Below, one piece after another: positions 29,280-38,312 of a stretch of 64,000 bases of DNA (positions within the stretch are counted from its first letter, which is position 1; the number at the start of each line of letters is the position of its first letter). The DNA comes from an uncultured Bacteroidia bacterium (GTDB lineage: Bacteria; Bacteroidota; Bacteroidia; Bacteroidales; Prolixibacteraceae). The stretch covers positions 1 to 64,000 of the forward strand of contig CAIVMQ010000054.1 in NCBI GenBank assembly GCA_903907075.1. The letters run 5' to 3'. A program made the position numbers and the translations under genes. The notes beneath the pieces were generated by a model, which was not told where the DNA came from, did not search any database, and was given only the letters and a program-made list of their open reading frames with translations.

Positions 29280-30437
29280 ATGGGTTCATCAAAAATACCA
29301 ATGCCGAAGAAAAATTCCCTTACGACAATTCTTGAAGTTGCGGAAGGGAAGAACGCTATCGACCTGGCTGTACCGATGTCGAATTTGAATTGTCCGGATA
29401 AATTAATTGATCTGGTTAGTAAGAATATGAGATTAGGGAATAATGACTATTCGCCTGTGGAAGGGGTAGGTCTATTAAGGGAGCAAATCATTAGTCTGGT
29501 AAATGCACAGAATAACACATCCTTTAATCCAGATAAAGAGATAACCATAACGGCAGGTCCAGCGCAAGCTATGACCACTGCCATCAGCACCTTTATCAAG
29601 GAGGGTGATGAAGTAATTATTTTCGAACCTGTTCAGGAGTCCTACGCCCCTTTTATTGAATTAAATGGTGGAAGGCCGATTTTTGTAACCTTAAAACTTC
29701 CAGATTTCCGTATCGACTGGGAAGAGGTAAAAAAACTCGTCACCTCAAAGACTCGAATGATCATTATCAATAATCCGCAAAATCCAATTGGCAGAATTTT
29801 TAGTGAGGAAGATATTGACCAGCTCAAGCGGTTAACCAATGGAACACGGCTGGTTATTTTAAGCAATGAGGTATTTGACAATATCGTTTTTGACAACCTT
29901 AAATTTCGCAGCCTTGCTTCGGTGCCTGATTTAGCGGCTAAATCACTTATCGTATCAAGCTTTGGACCGGTATTCAATATTACAGGATGGGGCATTGGTT
30001 ATGTCTTTGGTCCAGAGAAGTTAATGAGTGAGTTTCGAAAGATTCAGCAATTCCAAGGGTTTAGCGTAAATACTCCCGCTCAATTTGCACTTGCTGAGTT
30101 TTTGCAGGATGAGCCTGATTTCGATGCAATATGTAAAAGCTATCATACCAAACGCGATTTGTTCATTTCGTTGTTAAAAGGATCTAAATTCGATCTTGTC
30201 CCTACCCAATCGACATTTTATCAGATTTTAGATTACAGCAAAATATCGGATGAGTCAGATGTTGACTTCGCCTTGCGCCTGATTACGGATTATGGTATTT
30301 CAACAGTGCCATTTTCTGCATTTCAGCATGAAAAGACTAAATATCAACTTATTCGAGTATGCTTTGCTAAACCCGATGAACTATTAGTGCAGGCTGCAAA
30401 GAAGCTAAAAGCCATTCCTTTAAAATCTCGTCATTAA
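29280..30437 (+). CDS. Aminotransferase class I/II fold protein lacking the PLP lysine (putative pseudoenzyme)
   Basis: ITAGPAQAMTTAI, NNPQNPIGRIF, LSNEVFDNIVFD, SSFGPVFNITGWGIGY, LIRVCFAKPDE align by eye to KAT/methionine aminotransferase-like proteins; SFGK is SFGP. Confidence 0.85.
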   Translation: MGSSKIPMPKKNSLTTILEVAEGKNAIDLAVPMSNLNCPDKLIDLVSKNMRLGNNDYSPVEGVGLLREQIISLVNAQNNTSFNPDKEITITAGPAQAMTTAISTFIKEGDEVIIFEPVQESYAPFIELNGGRPIFVTLKLPDFRIDWEEVKKLVTSKTRMIIINNPQNPIGRIFSEEDIDQLKRLTNGTRLVILSNEVFDNIVFDNLKFRSLASVPDLAAKSLIVSSFGPVFNITGWGIGYVFGPEKLMSEFRKIQQFQGFSVNTPAQFALAEFLQDEPDFDAICKSYHTKRDLFISLLKGSKFDLVPTQSTFYQILDYSKISDESDVDFALRLITDYGISTVPFSAFQHEKTKYQLIRVCFAKPDELLVQAAKKLKAIPLKSRH

Positions 30438-30511
30438 TAGCTCACTTGCCTGAAGAAATTTGCTGTGCACCCATTCGGGAAAAAGTAATCTGGCATAGCT
30501 AAAAATATCTG

Positions 30512-30582
30512 GCCTCATAGTTCAAGGGATAGAATAGAAGTTTCCTAAACTTTAGATTCGCGTTCGAGTCGCGGTGAGGCTA
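30512..30582 (+). tRNA. tRNA-Arg (anticodon CCT)
   Basis: Cloverleaf by eye: acceptor ggcctca/tgaggct, D-stem gttc/gaat, anticodon stem gaagt/acttt with loop ttCCTaa, T-arm tcgcg ttcgagt cgcgg; CCA not encoded. Confidence 0.85.
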
Positions 30583-30589
30583 CACAGAG

Positions 30590-30622
30590 AATCCCAACCA
30601 TTTTCATCGCATGGTTGGGATT
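30590..30622 (+). terminator. Rho-independent-like terminator after tRNA-Arg
   Basis: aatcccaaccat / atggttgggatt 12-bp stem, 9-nt loop, followed by tctgttttt. Confidence 0.75.
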
Positions 30623-30740
30623 TCTGTTTTTGATAATTCAGGGACTAAGCTCATGAACCTTTGAAATTTTAATTGAGGGGCTAAAAAATTATATCTTTAT
30701 CTTGTAATCTAAAATTAATCTAAATTAAATATTTTACCAT

Positions 30741-30812
30741 AATTTTACGCGACATAACTTCGCCTATCCAACAACTCCTGAGGATATCCAGGAAGGCTTG
30801 ATTGATCTATAG
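30741..30812 (+). pseudogene. Possible C-terminal remnant of a PLP-dependent aminotransferase/MocR-type gene
   Basis: Frame reads NFTRHNFAYPTTPEDIQEGLIDL*, no start; resembles fold-type I C-termini (RLNF..P...I.EGI..L). Confidence 0.3.
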
Positions 30813-30890
30813 AAACGTTATAGCTAATAGCATGAAACTATATACCACTAAATAATAATTTTGATTTAACACTTTAAATTAAATTCCAAG

Positions 30891-31163
30891 ATGAAAAAAT
30901 TTATGCTTAATATCCAATTGGAAGGATTGGATGTCGAAACAAGAATGAAACTACTTCCACGAGAACAGGAGGTTGTAAAAGAGTTGGAACAAAATGGGAC
31001 TATTGTAGATACCTTTATTAAACTTGATATGTCAGGAATTTTTATTGTAATGATGGCGAACGATTTTGAGGATGTTCATACAAAACTTTCCACTTTACCA
31101 TATTACCCTTATATGAAAATTGAAATTATTCCAGTGAGGGTGGTTAACAGTATAAAAGAATAA
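30891..31163 (+). CDS. Small ferredoxin-like fold protein, muconolactone isomerase-like
   Basis: 90 aa; KFMLNIQLEG...LLPREQEVVKELEQNGTI...GIFIVMMANDFEDVHTKLSTLPYYPYMKIEIIPV. Confidence 0.55.
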   Translation: MKKFMLNIQLEGLDVETRMKLLPREQEVVKELEQNGTIVDTFIKLDMSGIFIVMMANDFEDVHTKLSTLPYYPYMKIEIIPVRVVNSIKE

Positions 31164-31290
31164 CTGAAGCTTTAACTGCGTGAAGCATTATAGTCCTGCA
31201 GCAAGCACAACCTAAGACTACATCACCTACATGCAAACCGTTAGATTTAGCCCGATCTGACGACCAATCAACATTAAACTAAAGGGGATA

Positions 31291-32601
31291 ATGGAGAAAC
31301 CAACGTTCAAGGAAGCATTAAAATTTTGGACTAAACTTGGGTTTATAAGTTTTGGGGGACCTGCAGGACAAGTTGCTATCATGCACGAGTTCTTAGTGGA
31401 CAAAAAGAAATGGATTAGCGAAAGTAAATTTCTACATGCATTAAACTATTGTATGGTTTTGCCAGGACCTGAAGCACAACAGCTGGCAACATATATCGGT
31501 TGGATGCTTCACGGCAATTTGGGTGGGCTTGCAGCAGGAATATTGTTTGTGCTACCTTCGATGTTCATTCTTCTTGGACTAAGTGCAATTTATGTTTCAT
31601 TCGGAAACTTACCCTGGATTTTTGCACTTTTTAGCGGACTAAAGCCTGCCATAATCGCCATTGTTATTCTTGCATTAATCAAAATAGGGAGAAAATCGCT
31701 CCTAAGTCCATTTCATTATTTTATAGCTTTAGCCGCATTCGTTTGCATCTTCTTTTTTAATATCCAGTTTCCATTAATTATTGTATGCGCACTTATTACA
31801 GCAACAATTTGCCGACAGTTTTTCCCAACATTCTTTGAAGCAACCAACAAAAAGACAATCCAAAAAGAGTTGGACGAAAAGGAATTTTACATAAATAAAC
31901 ACACCATAACACCCAATATCGGCTTCAAACCAATGCGATTCTGGAAACAAGTGAGCGTGGGCGTTTTACTTTGGACAATTCCTTTGGTTGCATTTTACAA
32001 TCTCACAAGTGACTTTGAATTTTGGAAAAAACTTTCCTTGTTCTTTACGCAAGCAGCATTTGTAACATTTGGCGGAGCTTATGCCGTTTTACCTTACGTG
32101 GCTCAAGTAAGTGTTGAGAAATTTAACTGGTTAACCAACCTACAAATGATAGATGGCCTTGCTCTCGGAGAGACAACGCCCGGCCCTTTAATTATGGTGC
32201 TTGTTTTCGTTGGATTTATGGCAGGACATAATCATTTTGGCGGTTCTCTGGCTATGGGAACACTTGGTCTTGTAACGACAACATTTTATACATTTCTTCC
32301 CTGCTTCCTTTTCATCCTTGTCGGAGCCCCAATCATTGAGCGAACACAAGAAAACAAACGAGTAAAAGAAATTCTGTCGTTTGTTACAGCAGCAGTAGTT
32401 GGGGTTATTCTTAACCTGACAATTTATCTAGGTAAAGCAGTAATTTTTCCTGCAAACATTTCATTTGCCGGACTTGACTCTATAACCCTTGGCTGGACAA
32501 TCGTTTCATTTATTGCAATGTATCGCTTTAAAATTGGAATGATAACTTGGATCGGTGCCAGTGCAGTTTTTGGACTTGTTTATTATATGATAACTCATTG
32601 A
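31291..32601 (+). CDS. chrA: Chromate efflux transporter, two-domain (CHR family)
   Basis: FWTKLGFISFGGPAGQVAIMH and ALNYCMVLPGPEAQQLATYIGW, repeated in the second half as FFTQAAFVTFGGAYAVLPYVAQ and DGLALGETTPGPLIMVLVFVGF. Confidence 0.92.
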   Translation: MEKPTFKEALKFWTKLGFISFGGPAGQVAIMHEFLVDKKKWISESKFLHALNYCMVLPGPEAQQLATYIGWMLHGNLGGLAAGILFVLPSMFILLGLSAIYVSFGNLPWIFALFSGLKPAIIAIVILALIKIGRKSLLSPFHYFIALAAFVCIFFFNIQFPLIIVCALITATICRQFFPTFFEATNKKTIQKELDEKEFYINKHTITPNIGFKPMRFWKQVSVGVLLWTIPLVAFYNLTSDFEFWKKLSLFFTQAAFVTFGGAYAVLPYVAQVSVEKFNWLTNLQMIDGLALGETTPGPLIMVLVFVGFMAGHNHFGGSLAMGTLGLVTTTFYTFLPCFLFILVGAPIIERTQENKRVKEILSFVTAAVVGVILNLTIYLGKAVIFPANISFAGLDSITLGWTIVSFIAMYRFKIGMITWIGASAVFGLVYYMITH

Positions 32602-32679
32602 TTAGCTATAACACATTGAATAACTGAATAGTAGTGCTTGTATTTCAACTCACAAAAAAGATTTTACAACTGATAAAAG

Positions 32680-33051
32680 ATGAGAAAAGAAAAAATAATA
32701 TTTTGGACAGCGACAACAATCATCGCTTTATTTGAAGGAGTAATGCCAGCATTAACTTCACAAACAGAATTGGCAAAAGAAGGAATTAGACATTTGGGAT
32801 ATCCAGAATACTTTGGAAACGCGTTAGTTGTTTTTAAAGTATTAGGAGTGCTTGCAATAGTTATTCCACAAATTCCTAAACGAGTAAAAGAATGGGCATA
32901 TGCAGGTTTTGCATTTGACTTTATATTTGCAACAATTAGCCATGGTTCAGTTGACGGAATAAATGGACAAACATTCTTCCCATTGGTTGTATTTGGAATA
33001 TTAGCCGTTTCATACATTTACTATCACAAATTAATCTTAAACAAGATCTAA
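32680..33051 (+). CDS. DoxX-like family membrane protein
   Basis: Four TM segments; ALFEGVMPALTSQTELAKEGIRHLGYPEYFGNALVVFKVLGVLAIVIP. Confidence 0.75.
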   Translation: MRKEKIIFWTATTIIALFEGVMPALTSQTELAKEGIRHLGYPEYFGNALVVFKVLGVLAIVIPQIPKRVKEWAYAGFAFDFIFATISHGSVDGINGQTFFPLVVFGILAVSYIYYHKLILNKI

Positions 33052-33057
33052 ATCGAT

Positions 33058-33276
33058 AGGTCGTTTCAAGTAGTTATCGACAACATAAAAGCCAAGTCAG
33101 GCAAACATCCTGACGACTTCAAAAAACGTGCTGTAGAAAAAGGATTTTTGAAAGATGGACAACTTGTAAAAACGGTGAAGGCATCCAAAATTACAAATTG
33201 GCTGAAAGAAGCATCTGAATTGGGGCACGGACATGCAATGGCCATTTACGCAACATTCAAAGGGAAAACAGATTAA
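33058..33276 (+). pseudogene. DUF4287-like open frame without an initiation codon
   Basis: RSFQVVIDNIKAKSGKHPDDFKKRAVEKGFLKDGQLVKTVKASKITNWLKEASELGHGHAMAIYATFKGKTD*; expected ATG position is AGG. Confidence 0.65.
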
Positions 33277-33350
33277 CGATGTGACGAGCCCTAGCGAATA
33301 AAGGCTACAGGAAAATTCTTAAATTGATCAATCTAACCTAAGGAGAAACA

Positions 33351-34823
33351 ATGAATAATAAGAGCGGTAATTTTTTTGACAAATCTTTGATGATGGGTTG
33401 GGTTAGGAGTATGTCCAGTTTTGGTCCTAGAAGAGCAGGTAGTCCAGCTGGGCTCATGAACGAAGATTTCCTGATGGAGCAATTAAGTAATTTCGGTCTT
33501 GAAAATGTACATAAAGAACCTATTCCTATTGTTTACAGAGAATCTCAGAAAGCTGTTCTTGAGCTTGACGAAGGTGAAGGATTTAATCCATTAAATGCAC
33601 AGTGGATACCATACACAGCCTATACTTCGGAGCGGGGCATAGAAGGAGAGCTTGTTTATGCTGATCCCAAAAAACTCTTTCAAGGTGGTGACTGGAAGGG
33701 TAAGATTGTATTGACAGATATTTCATTTCCGAATCTTAACATTAAGCAAATAGCAAAATTCTCATTGGGCATGTACGATCCTGAGGGCACATTGCTAAAT
33801 GTTAATCATCCGGCTACGTGGGTAAGAATAAACTGGCATATTTATAAAAAGGCTTTTAAAAAAGGAGCTATCGGTTTTATTGGAATTATTAAAGATCAGC
33901 CAGGTGGTTCATATCGGATGTATGCACCTTACGGTTTCAAAGAAAAAGATATTCTAGACAAACCACTACCGGGTTTCTGGGTAAGCAAAAATGATGGCCC
34001 CAAACTACGTGAGTTAGCAAAAAAAGGGAATAATCGCATAAAGATGACCCATACCGGAATTCATGAATTAGGCACTACTGCAAATATAGTTGGGGAAATA
34101 CCCGGTAAAAGTGATGAAATAATAATTCTCCATTGCCATCATGACTCCCCCTTTAAATCTCCTGTCGAAGATGCATCAGGATGTGCTGTTATTCTTGCTT
34201 TGGCAAAACATTTTGCAGAACAGAGAGATAACACTAGAAAAATAATGGTCTTATTTACAGCAGGTCACTTTTATGGTTCGATAGGAACCCGCACGTTCAT
34301 CAAGAATCACCTGAAAGATATTGTACCCAAAGTGGCACTTGAGATAACTGTCGAGCATATTGCAAAAGAAGCAATTGAAGATGCGGAAGGAAATCTAGTT
34401 TATAGTGGACAGCCAGAAGGGACCGGGATATTTGTCCCCTTCAATAAGGCAATGGTTGATATTGTATTAAATAGTGTTAAAAAAAATTCTGTAGACCGAG
34501 TATTTTTACTGCCTCCTGAGGGGCCATTAGGAGATTATCCTCCAACTGATGGTGGGGATTGGTATGAAATAGGTGTGCCATTAATAAATATTATTTCCAA
34601 TCCGGTTTACCTGCTCAACGAAGAGGATGATTTAGAATGGGTCATGGAAGATAGGCTCCCAAAAGTAGCCGGAGCCTTTGCAGATATCGTGCGCAAAACA
34701 GATGCGTTGAGTAAAAAAGAAATTGGTGAAGTAGAGTTTTCTGGCTTCAAGTTAAAAATGAAATTCATCAAACAATTGGTAAAAATAAAAACAACCAAAT
34801 TCGGTACACGTCCTGTATATTAG
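33351..34823 (+). CDS. M28-like peptidase-family protein with PA-like insert, divergent metal site
   Basis: IILHCHHDSPFKSPVEDASGCAVILALAKHF...KIMVLFTAGHFYGSIGT; no signal peptide. Confidence 0.7.
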   Translation: MNNKSGNFFDKSLMMGWVRSMSSFGPRRAGSPAGLMNEDFLMEQLSNFGLENVHKEPIPIVYRESQKAVLELDEGEGFNPLNAQWIPYTAYTSERGIEGELVYADPKKLFQGGDWKGKIVLTDISFPNLNIKQIAKFSLGMYDPEGTLLNVNHPATWVRINWHIYKKAFKKGAIGFIGIIKDQPGGSYRMYAPYGFKEKDILDKPLPGFWVSKNDGPKLRELAKKGNNRIKMTHTGIHELGTTANIVGEIPGKSDEIIILHCHHDSPFKSPVEDASGCAVILALAKHFAEQRDNTRKIMVLFTAGHFYGSIGTRTFIKNHLKDIVPKVALEITVEHIAKEAIEDAEGNLVYSGQPEGTGIFVPFNKAMVDIVLNSVKKNSVDRVFLLPPEGPLGDYPPTDGGDWYEIGVPLINIISNPVYLLNEEDDLEWVMEDRLPKVAGAFADIVRKTDALSKKEIGEVEFSGFKLKMKFIKQLVKIKTTKFGTRPVY

Positions 34824-35247
34824 GACTATTTAGTTCAATAATATTGGGCTTGAAAAACATTAAATATGCCGAAGGTTTAATCGTGTAGTTATATACAATA
34901 ATTATTTCCCATAACATCGAATATCGTGCATGCGGGTTTTCGCGAATTTGCAGCATCTAAAAAAGTGGAGATAACCTGAATTAAAGTCGCTTCAGAATTC
35001 CGCACGATAATTTGCTGTGAAACTATTAATTTTCAACCTAGCCGACGGTTCAGTCTTTTTCACCGTCTAAATTTTTATTGGATTAACAATAACATAAGAG
35101 ACAAGAATCTGCTATTTTTCTAGTTGATGAATTTGAGTAACTTGCCAATATAAATCTGCTGTGATTCTCATGGTATTGAGATACACGAATAATGGGGTTC
35201 AACTGAAGAAAGAGATTAGTCGTCAATTTAGAAATAACCAAAAAACT

Positions 35248-35586
35248 ATGAAAAAAACTATCTGTATTTTATTCCTATCGTTCACGAGTGTTATGGCTTT
35301 TGGAACCTGGCTTAATACCAGTCACTCAAATATTCATCATGGTGGAAATGCAACGTATAAGCCAAATGGGGTGCTTACTTTAACTTTTAGCCAACAACAA
35401 TTTGATGCTGCGGATAAAAAAGCATTTGACTCGGGATTTTTTATTACTGATACAGATATACTACTCACCGATGCAGAGTGCAAATCCCTTAATGCTCCAA
35501 CAGGAACTAGAATACCAAAAGGGAAACGAAAAATAGAATCCCAAAATAATGATGGGATCGTAATTATAGATGTAAGGACGAAATAA
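35248..35586 (+). CDS. Hypothetical secreted protein
   Basis: MKKTICILFLSFTSVMAFGTW signal peptide (start moved from 35161). Confidence 0.5.
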   Translation: MKKTICILFLSFTSVMAFGTWLNTSHSNIHHGGNATYKPNGVLTLTFSQQQFDAADKKAFDSGFFITDTDILLTDAECKSLNAPTGTRIPKGKRKIESQNNDGIVIIDVRTK

Positions 35587-35627
35587 GCTTAGCATTGAAT
35601 ATTGGCATAGCGAGTATGCATAATTCC

Positions 35628-36398
35628 CTATTTCTTTTTTGTATCCTGCTCGATAATGCCCGCTTCGATGCCTGGGCGTAAAACAACAGGATTATGTTTC
35701 TTCTGAATCCGCATATTGATCATCTCAACAATCAGTGAGAAGAATACCGCAAAGTAGATATACCCTTTGGGAACTTCAAAATGAAATCCCTCCAATACTA
35801 ACATAAATCCAATAAGGATTAGAAAAGATAGTGCAAGAATCTCTATTGTGGGATGCTTTGCAATAAATTTGCTGATCTTACCGGCAAAGAAAATCATGAT
35901 AAACAAAGAGATTACCACCGCAATAATCATGATAGAGAGCTCATTGGTAAGTCCTACGGCGGTAAGAATTGAATCGAAAGAAAATACAATATCGAGTAAA
36001 ATAATCTGAATGATCACCTTGGATAATACCGAGCCGCCATCTTTGTGCTCTGAATGGGTTAGATTCTCCATCTTGGCATGGATTTCGGAGGTGCTCTTCG
36101 CCAAAAGAAAGAGTCCGCCGGCCAATAAAATAAGATCACGGATGCTGAATCCAAAACTAAAGATCGTAAGGATCGGTTCAATCATACTCTTTGTCATCCA
36201 GGAGATGATAATAAGGAGAAAAATCCTAAATATCAAAGCGATACTCAATCCCAGACGCCGGGCATAATGCTGTTTCTCGTGGGGAAGCCTATTGGTTACG
36301 ATTGAAATAAAGATCACATTATCAACCCCCAGGACAATCTCCAGAAAGGTTAGCATGAGTAAGGCAATCCATGCCTCAATGGTAAGAAAGATCTCCAT
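35628..36398 (-). CDS. TerC family integral membrane protein
   Basis: LTFLEIVLGVDNVIFISIVTNRLP; LLDIVFSFDSILTAVGL. Confidence 0.9.
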   Translation of the reverse strand: MEIFLTIEAWIALLMLTFLEIVLGVDNVIFISIVTNRLPHEKQHYARRLGLSIALIFRIFLLIIISWMTKSMIEPILTIFSFGFSIRDLILLAGGLFLLAKSTSEIHAKMENLTHSEHKDGGSVLSKVIIQIILLDIVFSFDSILTAVGLTNELSIMIIAVVISLFIMIFFAGKISKFIAKHPTIEILALSFLILIGFMLVLEGFHFEVPKGYIYFAVFFSLIVEMINMRIQKKHNPVVLRPGIEAGIIEQDTKKK

Positions 36399-36472
36399 AA
36401 TAAGGTAAAAAAAGTGGTAATTCCATTAATCTTAATAGCGGTAAAAAGTGCCGGCTATCAATTGAAATCTTG

Positions 36473-36480
36473 CAAATATA
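36473..36480 (-). promoter_or_regulatory. Putative -7 element TATATTTG upstream of the terC-family gene
   Basis: Exact TAnnTTTG on minus strand. Confidence 0.45.
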
Positions 36481-36620
36481 AAATATAATCCGCTGAATAA
36501 AGAGTCATCAACCAATCAATAGCCCTTTCGCTTCTGAATATGGCTGTTTTGAAGCAAAGGTCAAATGAATGGGGTGATAAAAGATACTCAAACGAACCTT
36601 ATTTAAATTGCCTAAAATCA

Positions 36621-37274
36621 TTAAACTGTTGATAAGGGTTCAAAATCATCTCTGAGAAAAAACCTGGCCCCACTCTCGGTTATCTCCATTCCTACAACAC
36701 CAATAACAATAAGTTTAACCAATAAACGCTCTCCTTTGATTCTGGGCAGTTTAGCAAGTCGTGAAAATTGATTTAGCGAGAGTCGTTGTGTTGAGTCGAG
36801 TAATGAAAGCATTGTTTTCTCCTGCTCTGAGAATCGAATAAATACGCCGCGTGGGTTCTTTTGCTGTTCCCATACTTTGAGCAGTATTCCTGGTGCGACG
36901 ATATTCTGATCCTCTTTACGAATATAAACGCGCCAGTCGCCAGACTCATTCTGAGCAGAATGGGGAATCTCGCTACGCGGAGGAATCTTGATCTCCAATA
37001 CACTCTTTCCTTCGATTTGCCATTGTTGGGTTTGAAAAGTGATCGGTGGCTTACTATATAATTTTGCAGCAGCTTCGGCCATATAGTACTCTTCGTCAGA
37101 CTTCACTCCGGCAACAGAACCATTATCTCTGACTCCCAATAACAATCGGCCTCCGTCAGTATTAGCAAAGGCAACCATTGAACGGGCAATTTTGCGCGAA
37201 TCATTAATACAATATTTAAAATCTTGCCGCTGATGCTCCCCTTCGGCAATCATCCTAAAAAACTTTGTGCTCAT
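36621..37274 (-). CDS. AlbA_2/Schlafen-type putative DNA-binding (ATP-binding) domain protein
   Basis: GEHQRQDFKYCINDSRKIARSMVAFANTDGGRLLLGVRDNGSVAGV. Confidence 0.82.
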   Translation of the reverse strand: MSTKFFRMIAEGEHQRQDFKYCINDSRKIARSMVAFANTDGGRLLLGVRDNGSVAGVKSDEEYYMAEAAAKLYSKPPITFQTQQWQIEGKSVLEIKIPPRSEIPHSAQNESGDWRVYIRKEDQNIVAPGILLKVWEQQKNPRGVFIRFSEQEKTMLSLLDSTQRLSLNQFSRLAKLPRIKGERLLVKLIVIGVVGMEITESGARFFLRDDFEPLSTV

Positions 37275-37624
37275 CTGTTTTGTGAAGAAAATTCAAACTA
37301 TCAATATAACAACTAAGGCTCAAAAAGTTCTCTCTATTGACATCAAAAATCGAAATTCAAATACGTTTGTCATTTTACCTTATATGTTAAACCCTAATTA
37401 ACAAAAGATGGCCAATGTAATAGATTATCGTGTCTATGCTAAAATATCGATAAAGTTATCACCAATTTTATAGCCGCAAAAGTAAATATCTAAACTAATG
37501 ATTCCGAAATTAATAGCTGCTAAAAATAGTTTACCCTAAGTAGGCTTTCAAGAATGTATAAACCCAAAGTTAATAAACAATTTAAATTCCTTTTCTCCCT
37601 TTTTTTAGGCCGGTTGAAAATCTG

Positions 37625-37632
37625 TATATTTG
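37625..37632 (+). promoter_or_regulatory. Putative -7 element TATATTTG, about 190 nt upstream of the SPOR gene
   Basis: Exact TAnnTTTG. Confidence 0.45.
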
Positions 37633-37823
37633 CAATGCAAAAATACGCAAGATTACATCGAGGCACTTAAGAAAGATTCGTGTTATGACTATTCGGTGTT
37701 CAAAGCAGGGAAGCTAATCGTCCGACTTAATCTTGCGCTAAAACGAATTTAACTAATCGATTGTATTAGTTCTGATTTCTACGGAATCGATCACTATCAA
37801 ACAGTTAACTAAATGCTTTCTAA

Positions 37824-38297
37824 GTGAAACAAACGGTCATCTCTCTTTTAATGCTGATACTCTGCACGGGATTTACATCCCTTCGTATAAGCAGAATACA
37901 AGAAGATCGTTTGGTTTCGCCAGATTCACTTTCTATTTGGGAGAAGTTAGACATTCAATGTGATGAAAAGCTAAATGAGCTTTTAAAGCTGCAAGCCGAG
38001 CAGAATAAAAAAAATGGAACAATGAGTGGATTCAGGCTTCAGATATATTTTGGATCGGGTGAGAATGCCCACGGTCAGGCGATCCGAACGAAGACCGAAT
38101 TTCTATCTTCAAACCCAGATATCAAGACTTATTTAATTTTTAAATCGCCTGATTTTATTGTGCGGGTTGGGAATTTCAGAACCAAGAGTGAAGCCTTAAA
38201 AATACAAAAGACACTGAGCTATAAATTTCCGAATTCATTTATAGTTGCCGATGAGATTGCCTTGCCGGAGCTATCAAAACTTACGACAATTAACTAA
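37824..38297 (+). CDS. SPOR domain-containing protein
   Basis: GFRLQIYFGSGENAHGQAIRTKTEFLSS...FIVRVGNFRTKSEALKIQKTL. Confidence 0.75.
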   Translation: MKQTVISLLMLILCTGFTSLRISRIQEDRLVSPDSLSIWEKLDIQCDEKLNELLKLQAEQNKKNGTMSGFRLQIYFGSGENAHGQAIRTKTEFLSSNPDIKTYLIFKSPDFIVRVGNFRTKSEALKIQKTLSYKFPNSFIVADEIALPELSKLTTIN

Positions 38298-38312
38298 TCA
38301 GGATTATCCGGG

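Noticed and set aside
32664-33017. 117-aa minus ORF antisense to the DoxX-like gene
   Set aside because: The plus frame has clear TM segments; the antisense frame shows no recognisable domain.
35043-35075. gacggt...accgtc hairpin in the 34.8-35.2 kb gap
   Set aside because: Six-bp stem with 12-nt loop is within chance expectation; no adjacent gene end.
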